From: a bacterium
Lineage (GTDB): Archaea > Thermoproteota > Bathyarchaeia > 40CM-2-53-6
Assembly: GCA_021323995.1 (NCBI GenBank)
Contig: JAJPJY010000069.1
Location: forward strand, 1-43,147
Reading direction: 5' to 3'
DNA length: 43,147 nt
In this document: positions 32,572 to 39,500 of the stretch, piece by piece
How positions within the stretch are numbered: the stretch's first letter is position 1
Layout: every line of letters begins with the position of its first letter
Position numbers and translations under genes: made by a program
Notes under the pieces: generated by a model
Told to the model about the DNA's origin: nothing
Seen by the model: the letters and a program-made list of their open reading frames with translations, nothing else
Database searches by the model: none

Positions 32572-33492
32572 ATGGGCAAGCGACCGATTCCAGAACTTAC
32601 GAAAGACCAGATTCGTCATCTACTTGAAGTCATAAGAACATCAAAGACAGAGACCACCAAACGAGACTACCTCATCTTTAAACTGATCATCGAGCACAAC
32701 TTCAAACCTGGCTGGGTCGTGGGAGTAGACCAGCCGGTTAGAGACGTAGAAGATGGTATCCACATTGAAGACCTTGTCGGCGATTCCAAGGTACGAATAC
32801 GAGTGTGGAGCGGACAAACGAAGGAATCTGCTGAGATTGACATTACCAAAGAGACAATGAAAGAACTTCGTCGCTACGCTGGCGACAGGAAGGTGGGTAT
32901 GCTGTTCGACCTCACCGTGGGCCGTATCGAACAGTTGACAAAGAAGTATTGTGAAGAAGCCGGAATTCCTTCGAAGCATGTTCGCCCCGAGACACTTAGG
33001 AATCGATTGAACCCGAGCAGGCCCATTTCGTTTCAGGTAGAACTTTCGTGGGTGGAAGACGACATAATGAGACAAGCCCAACGTATGACGTACTATTATC
33101 TACTGAACTATTGCATCGAGAACAGCATACGCCGCTTGGTCTCGAAAACGCTAGCGAACAAACATGGCCCTGATTGGTGGACTAAATGCACGTCCCCCGA
33201 AATACAGAAACACGTTGACGACACACGAAGTGAGGAAAGGAATCTCCCGGGAGCCATTAGGTCGGAGAATCCTTTGGATTATCTGTTGCTTCGAGAGCTA
33301 TGGGACATTATGAAGGCCAATTGGGCCGACTTCTCGGATAGAGGATTGAATAGGCCCGCGATGAGCCACGCGTTTCTTACACTCAACCAGCTTAGAAGAG
33401 TGATCGCCCACAACGTCGAGCTGCCCGAGAGAGAGAAGAAGAGATTCGAGATCTTTGAAGCAGATTGGCGTGATCTATTAGTAGGCTATTAG
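32572..33492 (+). CDS. integrase-like domain fused to Swt1-type HEPN domain
   Basis: A 306-residue protein. Residues about 8-145 follow the layout of tyrosine-recombinase catalytic domains (LTKDQIRHLL, T-x-R-D-Y-L-I-F, IRVWSGQTKESAEIDIT, VGMLFDLTVGRIEQLTKKYCEEAGI, ETLRNRL) but lack the first catalytic Arg and the Tyr. Residues about 165-300 look like the Swt1-type HEPN domain, with KHGPDWW and a R-x4-H RNase motif (Arg275 to His280, RRVIAH). The RHS-like catalytic part is thus a DNA-binding adaptor and HEPN the likely RNase. The nuclease gene that follows suggests a defence or toxin module, an inference. Confidence 0.7.
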   Translation: MGKRPIPELTKDQIRHLLEVIRTSKTETTKRDYLIFKLIIEHNFKPGWVVGVDQPVRDVEDGIHIEDLVGDSKVRIRVWSGQTKESAEIDITKETMKELRRYAGDRKVGMLFDLTVGRIEQLTKKYCEEAGIPSKHVRPETLRNRLNPSRPISFQVELSWVEDDIMRQAQRMTYYYLLNYCIENSIRRLVSKTLANKHGPDWWTKCTSPEIQKHVDDTRSEERNLPGAIRSENPLDYLLLRELWDIMKANWADFSDRGLNRPAMSHAFLTLNQLRRVIAHNVELPEREKKRFEIFEADWRDLLVGY

Positions 33493-33667
33493 CGATCAAG
33501 AACTAGACAATCTTGAATTAAGACCCTCTCAGGGATTTGGCCTGTAGAAGCGAGACCCGAGCAGTTTCGCCCTTGTGTCTGAGCAATAGCCGAAACATTG
33601 CTCAACTCTACAGACCTTGGGTCAGCGGAGCGGCTGGTGCGAGCGACTACGCGTCAACCCCTCACGA

Positions 33668-33961
33668 ATGGAACAAGAACTCGCGATCAGGCTACAAGAA
33701 GATGGAATACGCTACCAGACACAGGTCGAGATATCAGTGACGACGGCCGACTTCTACTTCCCGCTGGAGTCTAGACCCTTGCTAGTGTTTGTCGATGGTC
33801 GGGTCCCTCTTGGAACCACGCAGATGATCAAGGACGAAGAGTTACGGTCACTGTTACGGAAGAGAGGATACAAAGTCCTCGAGCTACACTACAAGAACTA
33901 CTCGGATAATGCAAGGGACAATTTGTATGGCAAGCTAATGGAGTGCATAGGCGGGAGATAA
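33668..33961 (+). CDS. Vsr/DUF559-like endonuclease
   Basis: A 97-residue protein (ATG 33668; the frame is open further upstream to 33617): QELAIRLQEDGIRYQTQVEI, TADFYFP, LLVFVDG, KDEELRSLLRKRGYKVLEL. This is the order of motifs of the PD-(D/E)XK-like Vsr/DUF559 nuclease fold: Asp in DFYFP, Asp in VDG, and the DEELR helix. The Glu of the usual EVDG and the following His are replaced, so activity is uncertain. It lies 175 bases after the HEPN-fusion gene on the same strand. Confidence 0.75.
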   Translation: MEQELAIRLQEDGIRYQTQVEISVTTADFYFPLESRPLLVFVDGRVPLGTTQMIKDEELRSLLRKRGYKVLELHYKNYSDNARDNLYGKLMECIGGR

Positions 33962-34119
33962 TTCCTCTATTTAGATCTCACCGTTTCGCCCTATGGACCG
34001 ACTCATGCCATTCTCACGAACGGTCGATTCTGCTATCCCTTGGTATCCAAGGACTGAGTTGTAGGGACTATTCTTATTTACCCATATCTGCAGATTTTTG
34101 GTCGAGAACTTAGAATCCG

Positions 34120-34485
34120 ATGTCCCAGTCAGCAAGGTTCTGTCCGAACTGTGGCCGAGCTAGTAGCTCCAAATTCTGTCCTTACTGTGGCGCCAGCATG
34201 CAAACTCACTTGTCTCAAGTGCAGCCCCAACCTCAGATCGTCTATGCCAAGAAGGTCAGTCATCGTGGCGCGATTTTAGGTATTGTCTTCCTATTGCTGG
34301 TGGTAGGGTTCTTTGTACTGCCCATTGTCAACATTGAGTCAGTGAACATTGCAGTTGCAAATGTGTCAGTGACCGGTTCTGTATCGTATGCTCTGTTTCA
34401 ATGTGGAGAAGTGCACCTGACTGGGTCAACTGTCGGCGTCTCCGTAGATCGATACGAATGGGTTTGTGGGAGTCAAGCTCCCTAG
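34120..34485 (+). CDS. zinc-ribbon single-TM protein
   Basis: A 121-residue protein with an N-terminal double-CxxC zinc ribbon (FCPNCGRASSSKFCPYCG), a Gln/Pro-rich linker, one membrane helix (about residues 49-68) and a short extracellular part with two Cys (FQCGEVHL, EWVCGS). The ribbon should be cytoplasmic. It stands 15 bases before a gene of the same layout, so the two are one transcript. Function unknown. Confidence 0.75.
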   Translation: MSQSARFCPNCGRASSSKFCPYCGASMQTHLSQVQPQPQIVYAKKVSHRGAILGIVFLLLVVGFFVLPIVNIESVNIAVANVSVTGSVSYALFQCGEVHLTGSTVGVSVDRYEWVCGSQAP

Positions 34486-34500
34486 GACGGGCTGAAGGCC

Positions 34501-35595
34501 GTGGCAGAATTCGATAGGCGCTTTTGTCCTGATTGCGGTGCAGCGGTTCTGAAGGGTACCAGCTTTTGTGGTGATTGTGGGCATCGGATCTCGTTCTCCG
34601 ATTCGGCTTCTCCTGAGAAACCTAGTGATCAGTCTAGTTCAATCCGGAATGCTAGTACGAAGGAACCATCGCCAAACATTCAGGTGCAAAGACCCTATTG
34701 GACCGCCGCAAAGGTCGTCGGATTGGTTCTGGTCATGTTCATAGCCGTTTCTGCTGTGGGTGCCGGAGTATACTACACACTTTCCAAGGGCCAAACCGCG
34801 ACTGGAGGATCTGATCATTCATGCTCCTCAGGTCAAACTCTCGTAAATGGCTCGTGCTATGCCAACTGTAGCAATGGCGCGACGAATCCACCAACATGCG
34901 ATCAAAACTCGCAATGCAGCGATGGCGCCATCAATCCACCTCTATGCACAGTCTACTCCAGTTCAGTTTCGTTATCCTGCACACCAACTGACGGTTTTTA
35001 CAGCGGTAATGTCGGGACCGGTCAAGGCCCATTTGGCGCATATTGCACCGCGACCGTGACTGATAGGACGATACCTACAGGAACCGTCGGATGGTCTAGC
35101 TATCAGGCTTTGGGTGGAAGTAGCACGTGTACTCTTATCGGGACTTCCGGCTCAACTTCAGCATGTAGCGACACGCTTACTCCGGCACAGCCTACCAACG
35201 GATATCTTACGCACATGACAGTTCTTGCAAACTACCAAGGTGACAATAGTCACACTAGCAGCTCAGTATCCAGCACTCTTACGGCACCTTCAACGGTAAC
35301 CCTCAGCGGAACCGCAATGTACCAGCCTGGTTGCATTGGTTGCTCGGTGACGAGCGTAGTAATAGTCAACTCCGGAACTCACCAAACAACCACAATAACT
35401 TCAAGCACTTGTCCGGGGAACAGTAACTGGTGCTTCACAGTTTCATTGCCCAACCTTCAAAATTATACCGTGCATGTCTATTACAGTGGAACCTTTGGTT
35501 CCGGGGCCTGCAACTCAGTTGGATCCAATCCGAACTTCTACGTTGACATCTACCAATTCAGTAATACAGCCGGTGGAAACTTCGACTGTGCATGA
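34501..35595 (+). CDS. zinc-ribbon, TM, Cys-rich/Ig-like ectodomain protein
   Basis: A 364-residue protein: zinc ribbon at the start (FCPDCGAAVLKGTSFCGDCG), polar linker, membrane helix (about residues 70-92), then an outside region with a Cys-rich part (SCSSGQTLVNGSCYANC, CDQNSQC) and an Ig-like beta-sandwich ending in a second Cys-rich part. The Cys-rich half resembles small disulfide-bonded surface modules. GTG start, GGCTGAAG-like ribosome-binding region. Paired with the preceding zinc-ribbon gene. Confidence 0.75.
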   Translation: MAEFDRRFCPDCGAAVLKGTSFCGDCGHRISFSDSASPEKPSDQSSSIRNASTKEPSPNIQVQRPYWTAAKVVGLVLVMFIAVSAVGAGVYYTLSKGQTATGGSDHSCSSGQTLVNGSCYANCSNGATNPPTCDQNSQCSDGAINPPLCTVYSSSVSLSCTPTDGFYSGNVGTGQGPFGAYCTATVTDRTIPTGTVGWSSYQALGGSSTCTLIGTSGSTSACSDTLTPAQPTNGYLTHMTVLANYQGDNSHTSSSVSSTLTAPSTVTLSGTAMYQPGCIGCSVTSVVIVNSGTHQTTTITSSTCPGNSNWCFTVSLPNLQNYTVHVYYSGTFGSGACNSVGSNPNFYVDIYQFSNTAGGNFDCA

Positions 35596-35737
35596 CAAGA
35601 ATGGTATCGAGGTTGGTCTGAATCTGTCCGACGAAGTCAACAACCACGAACATCCTACGATAACTTACAAAGCCGATCGGCGTCATCTGTATTAGGCCAA
35701 TAATCCTCTGTTGCAATTGGGTTTGGGAGGTCATAGC

Positions 35738-35896
35738 ATGGGGTTAAGCAATGAGGAGCTGGCAGGATATTGGTGTCCCCAATGCGAAAAGTCCGAATTT
35801 CTTGAGGGCTACCCTGAGCATGGACGGGCGTGGTGCGCGAACTGCGGCTTTGCTGCCAGTACTAGAGACTGGAAAGATTGCATTTCTCTTTTTTGA
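35738..35896 (+). CDS. small zinc-ribbon protein
   Basis: A 52-residue protein: WCPQC near residue 13 and WCANC near residue 34 make a treble-clef-like zinc ribbon, then a short tail. ATG 35738 is chosen over the upstream TTG at 35711 because GGGAGG lies seven bases before it. Such ribbons often bind RNA polymerase, RNA or other proteins. The stop sits in a T-rich run that may end transcription. Confidence 0.65.
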   Translation: MGLSNEELAGYWCPQCEKSEFLEGYPEHGRAWCANCGFAASTRDWKDCISLF

Positions 35897-36194
35897 CCTT
35901 GAAAGTTATCGAGGTTCTAGCGGACCGGAAACTCAGACCGTTCCATCCTTCGTTCTTGAATTAGTCGCTTGATTCGTTCTTGTTTGGGGGCTGAGTCCAG
36001 CACTATGTCCAGCCTTGATTTCCACGAACACCACTTCATGGCTACGTTGGTCTAGACATTGCTGATTGTTTTTCCGTGTCGCCTACATGCCGGGTCAACA
36101 GATATCGTGGGATAGAATTCGATTCAGGAAATCCTTTTATTCGTATAATGTTCGAACACGTTAATATTCCAAAATCGGGAACAGAGGTGATTAG
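35897..36194. other. intergenic before the secreted-protein gene
   Basis: Nothing coding is evident. Near 36129-36140 the run CCTTTTATTCG resembles a TATA/BRE region for the gene starting at 36195. Confidence 0.4.
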
Positions 36195-36815
36195 TTGAAC
36201 GCGTTCACGATAATCGGGATTACTGCAATCACCCTGCTTTCAATCATGCCAATAGCCAAGACCGCACCGCCTACTCTTACGATTCAATCACTTTCAAATC
36301 AGATCACGCTTGTCCCATGGGAGCGGGTAATACAGAATCAAACTAACACCGGATCCGGGTTCATAGATTTCTGCGGTGTACCATCGAACCCAACCGCACC
36401 ACCTTGGTACGCTACGTACGCGGCTGGTTACAATTTCACGATCAGTCTGAATGGAAAGGATCCGGGATCTACTTTCATCAACTTCAAGTCCGGCATTGCC
36501 GTACCCGCCATTTCTAATGGAATGTTGTGGGTTCTCTACAACTCATCTGACATTTCAATGCCGTTGATTCGGGCCTATTGTGACTATCAATACTACGGTT
36601 TCCTTACTTCTAGCTCAGAAGTCGAGATCTACACTAAGGCAGTAACGGCCCTTTCGATAGCACCCTTCGTCGACACAAACTCGTGGCGAGTTCCTAACTC
36701 TGGCACGTATACATTCTTGCAGTTGTTCAGTTGCTCATGCCAATCAAATCAAGTGCTCACAAATTTCGCTAAGATCAACGCTACAGCCACTTGGACAGTG
36801 ACAACGTTGTCATAG
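36195..36815 (+). CDS. secreted hypothetical protein
   Basis: A 206-residue protein with a signal peptide (to about residue 23) and a beta-rich, Asn/Thr/Ser-rich mature part carrying several cysteines (FCGVP, AYCDY, SCSCQ). TTG start, strongly supported by GAGGTGAT five bases upstream. A T7 tract follows the stop. Not related to the receptor family by eye; no family recognised. Confidence 0.7.
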   Translation: MNAFTIIGITAITLLSIMPIAKTAPPTLTIQSLSNQITLVPWERVIQNQTNTGSGFIDFCGVPSNPTAPPWYATYAAGYNFTISLNGKDPGSTFINFKSGIAVPAISNGMLWVLYNSSDISMPLIRAYCDYQYYGFLTSSSEVEIYTKAVTALSIAPFVDTNSWRVPNSGTYTFLQLFSCSCQSNQVLTNFAKINATATWTVTTLS

Positions 36816-37760
36816 AGTTGTCGAGCCTATTCACATTCTTCCTCTCAACCCTTTTTTTGACCTAGTTTCGGTAGCAAGACCACGCGACCTGTAAAATGCA
36901 GGTCTTTTTGTCGCCCATCATACCGGGTAGCTGCGAGTGCTCGCTTCGGGTTCTGTTGAATAAGCACGGCTTAGACCCTTGCCGCAATCAAGGCGTGGCA
37001 AAGGTTGAGAAACAGGTTACAGAACAGCTTTCCAAATCGATAATCGGAAATTACTATCCTGGACACGTTCTGAAACGGGTACCCAAAACAGCGCTTGGAA
37101 CTCGCGTCCGGAAACGTGTTCTGAAAACGACTATCGTTAACTATTCTAGACCCCCCCGGGGCCTATCCAGGTCTCGCGAGACGCTTCACAACCCGCGACA
37201 AGATCCACGTTCTACGATACTATGTTTCTGAGTAGAAACGGTAGAATCGGTCCTTGGACTCGCCCAGAACAAGCCGCGATCGCAATTCACGGCATAGTTT
37301 TTGACCTAGGCGTATTCTGCACGTTCACCGGGACGCTAACCGCTACGATCCTAGAAACACTCGACCAGCCAGATCTGCCGCCAGACTCGAAAAATTCGCC
37401 CAAAACAGTTTCAACCAGCAAGACCACTCTCTAAATTTCCCAATCCTCATTCACTCGCGACACAAAAGTGGTCTTTGGAGGAGAACATTGTCTATGATTC
37501 GCCAGGGAACAGATCCCGATTCGTGATCTGGAGGGTTGGGCCCGATACTGCCTTCGTTAGCCCGTTTCGTAAGCGTGAAAGGGCCCTACCGGCGATAGGA
37601 AACAAGCTTGGACTGATCGAAAGCAAAAATTCTCCCGCGAGACAAAACATTGTTTCCGGACCCTCGTAAGGGAAGGATCGTCCCCAAGGACCCATTGTCC
37701 CCTAAAGGCCCCTTCGCGGTTACCATAGATTCTTTCTTTCGTCTCGACCATCGAAACCCG
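36816..37760. other. about 0.9 kb without a convincing gene
   Basis: Three short plus-strand frames (36896-37231, 37222-37434, 37475-37669) follow one another, but all have basic, irregular composition and weak starts. Visible elements: a T7 tract at 36852, a GACCTG/CAGGTC hairpin at 36886-36904 with T5 after it, a perfect palindrome GTCTCGCGAGAC at 37171-37182 and several CGCGACA-type words. It may be degraded sequence or untranslated RNA. Confidence 0.35.
36852..36858 (+). terminator. T7 tract after the secreted-protein gene
   Basis: Seven T residues 37 bases past the stop at 36815, a typical archaeal termination signal. A second candidate is the 6-bp hairpin at 36886-36904 followed by five T residues. 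Confidence 0.4.
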
Positions 37761-38066
37761 GTGAACCTTCCGACGAAGCCACAAACCCTAATCGCACTCT
37801 TCACCGCAGTTGGCATCCTTTTGGTATCGTTGGCCTTCTTAATTCTCTCAAGTGATCAAGTCTCATCTTGCACCATTATCATTCCCGGACAGCCCTACAC
37901 GTGTGGCACGCCCACGATAATTGCCAATCCACCCACCACGCTCGCATTCGGAGTACTCACTGCGCTTGGCGCACTAGCCCTTGGGGCCGGGACCTTTATG
38001 CTTCTCACATTTCTTCGAAATAACCGAACAACCTCCCCGACTGACAAAAAGCCCCTAACCGAATGA
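37761..38066 (+). CDS. two-TM protein with cysteine pair in extracellular loop
   Basis: A 101-residue protein with GTG start (the frame is open back to 37650, but those residues look unlike protein): membrane helix at about 12-32, loop SCTIIIPGQPYTC, second helix at about 58-82 and a polar tail. Same layout as 30743-31021. Convergent with the tRNA gene at 38075. Function unknown. Confidence 0.55.
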   Translation: MNLPTKPQTLIALFTAVGILLVSLAFLILSSDQVSSCTIIIPGQPYTCGTPTIIANPPTTLAFGVLTALGALALGAGTFMLLTFLRNNRTTSPTDKKPLTE

Positions 38067-38074
38067 GAGGACAA

Positions 38075-38201
38075 TGGCGCCGGGAGTGGGATTTGAACCC
38101 ACGCGTCCGTGAGGACACAGGCTGACAGGAGAGCCATTTTCCAGACATGGGCCCGCACTGTTCTGAGCGGACTGCCCGGTACCAGGCTCCGGAATCCCGG
38201 C
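38075..38201 (-). tRNA. tRNA gene with apparent intron, isotype unresolved
   Basis: The minus strand shows a perfect 7-bp acceptor stem (GCCGGGA with TCCCGGC), discriminator G, encoded CCA, a D-arm (CCGG, AGCCTGGTA, CCGG) and a perfect T-arm (GTGGG, TTCAAAT, CCCAC). Total 127 nt, about 40-50 more than a mature tRNA, so an intron is likely. A hairpin GTCC-TCAC-GGAC before the T-arm could be the long variable arm of a Ser/Leu tRNA, and G73 favours Ser. I could not fold an unambiguous anticodon arm; GTCCG/CGGAC around a CTCAGAA loop (Leu CAG) is one option but leaves an abnormal variable region. Confidence 0.75.
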
Positions 38202-38225
38202 CCGACAAGCCACAATGTCCATGGA

Positions 38226-38233
38226 CTATTTTT
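38226..38233 (-). promoter_or_regulatory. TATA box for the tRNA gene
   Basis: On the minus strand AAAAATAG, with purine-rich AAGGGG before it as a BRE-like element, lies 25-32 bases upstream of the tRNA 5' end, the canonical archaeal position. Confidence 0.5.
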
Positions 38234-38239
38234 CCCCTT

Positions 38240-38450
38240 TGGACACTGAAAACAACCCGCGAATCATCCGGAATGAGATGATGAGAAGTAGAGTGGCGAT
38301 GGGAGCGAGCCAGCCAGCAACCCTTAACGGGCGTATTGGCAGTGCTCGCGCCCGGGGGACGCCACCCTTGTATTGGGTTTACCGGTGAAAACGGTCCTAA
38401 GCTATGTGTTACCCGTGACCATGAGGACCCGTAACCGTGGGAACCTAGCC
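38240..38450. ncRNA. structured G/C-rich segment, possible non-coding RNA
   Basis: This region between tRNA promoter and protease gene has no supported frame but several hairpins on the minus strand: GTTAC...GTAAC, ACCG-N7-CGGT, and CGGGCG-N15-CGCCCG. A TTAAAA box at 38463-38470 could start a leftward transcript about 25 bases away. I checked for SRP RNA, RNase P RNA and 5S motifs and could not confirm any. Strand and ends are uncertain. Confidence 0.3.
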
Positions 38451-38461
38451 CGGTAGGCACG

Positions 38462-38469
38462 ATTTTAAG
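38462..38469 (+). promoter_or_regulatory. TATA-like box before the protease gene
   Basis: ATTTTAAG lies 32-39 bases before the TTG start at 38501, giving a nearly leaderless message. Being nearly symmetric, it might also serve the possible leftward RNA. Confidence 0.4.
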
Positions 38470-38500
38470 AGACCAAGCCGCCCATTGGAGCAGGGTAGTT

Positions 38501-39349
38501 TTGGACCACTGCGCAGTATGCGGGGCAGAGGAGTTCATTCCCTACAACTGTCGATACTGTGGCGGCGTCCACTGCGTCTACCATCGACTACCCGAGAACC
38601 ATGAATGCCCAAACATAGCCCAGGCACGCGCGCCCCGGCAGAACGTTCAGCTAGAACGTCGACGAACCGGGACCACTCTACGACTAGTCCGGTCTCCCCG
38701 AATCGCCATGATGCCCGGCCGAGAAATTCTCGCACTCTCCGTCGCTTGGATCGTCCTTGGAATCAGCTTCTCCACCCGGTGGATGTACCTAGGCTGGCTC
38801 TCGCAGCCCGTAGCTTTCCTCGAAATCTTCCTCCTAACATTGCTGATCATTGGCACCGGCTTTCTCGGACACGAACTAGCCCACAAGCTTGTAGCCCAGC
38901 GTTACGGTGCATGGGCAGAGTTCAGACTCTGGACTATCGGCGCCATAATGGCGTTAGCCTTCGCGGCCATACCCCCAGGAAATGTTGTCTTCGCCGCGCC
39001 AGGAGCAGTCTACATCGCGTCACGCTCTAGATACCTTGCTGATGTTATGGACCGGAAAACTAACGGAATAGTCTCCCTCGTCGGACCCCTCGTCAACGTT
39101 GCAGCAGCAGGAGTCGCCGGATTACTCTACGCCGGCCTCTCAGCTGCTCGTATAGGGATGACGATCAGCGGCTTCAACCCGCTCCTCTGGGCTATCCAGA
39201 TCAACCTCTGGCTGGGAGCGTTCAACATGATACCGCTCTTCATTCTCGACGGTCAGAAAGTGCTCAGCTGGAACAAGACGATCTGGGCATTGATAACAAT
39301 CCCGCTATGGACAGCAACAGCCCTCAGCATCCTACTACTATTCCCGTGA
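38501..39349 (+). CDS. AN1-type zinc finger fused to site-2 (M50) membrane protease
   Basis: A 282-residue protein. Residues 4-37 form an AN1 finger (CAVCG, CRYCGGVHCVYHR, H-x-C). After a basic linker come membrane helices with the zinc-protease motif GHELAHKLV (HExxH, about residues 124-128) and the second metal site FILDGQKV near residue 250. M50 enzymes cut membrane-bound substrates, often to release regulators; the finger may select a client, perhaps ubiquitin-like (inference). TTG start behind a TATA box. The end overlaps the opposite small zinc-ribbon gene by 12 bases. Confidence 0.85.
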   Translation: MDHCAVCGAEEFIPYNCRYCGGVHCVYHRLPENHECPNIAQARAPRQNVQLERRRTGTTLRLVRSPRIAMMPGREILALSVAWIVLGISFSTRWMYLGWLSQPVAFLEIFLLTLLIIGTGFLGHELAHKLVAQRYGAWAEFRLWTIGAIMALAFAAIPPGNVVFAAPGAVYIASRSRYLADVMDRKTNGIVSLVGPLVNVAAAGVAGLLYAGLSAARIGMTISGFNPLLWAIQINLWLGAFNMIPLFILDGQKVLSWNKTIWALITIPLWTATALSILLLFP

Positions 39350-39499
39350 GTCTGAGCCCCATCTCAGCACACTACCGCCGGTAAAGCGATACTCTTGTCC
39401 ACACTTGGCGCAGACAACTGTATACTCTTCATCAGCAGCGACTTGGACCTTGATCTCTTCGCCACAGTTGCAGACGAAAGAGACCTCGCTGGTTGACAT
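39338..39499 (-). CDS. small zinc-ribbon protein
   Basis: A 53-residue protein: VCNCGEEIKVQV, then VCAKCGQEYRF, a compact four-Cys zinc ribbon of the type often found in archaeal RNA-binding or transcription-associated proteins. ATG start at 39499, one base after the cbf5 stop region, so it is probably the last gene of the cbf5 unit. Its 3' end overlaps the protease gene on the other strand. Confidence 0.65.
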   Translation of the reverse strand: MSTSEVSFVCNCGEEIKVQVAADEEYTVVCAKCGQEYRFTGGSVLRWGSDSRE

Positions 39500-39500
39500 T

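Noticed and set aside
36896-37669. three consecutive plus-strand frames as genes
   Set aside because: Irregular basic composition, the first begins inside a terminator-like hairpin, and no family resemblance.
38240-38450. SRP RNA or RNase P RNA
   Set aside because: Short stretches recall the archaeal SRP Alu domain (GGGCTAG, GTAAC), but the helix 8 SRP54-binding motif and the RNase P CR-I/CR-V sequences were not found on either strand.
38005-38538. 177-codon minus-strand frame across the tRNA gene
   Set aside because: It reads through the complete tRNA acceptor, D- and T-arms and has low-complexity composition; the tRNA signal is much stronger.
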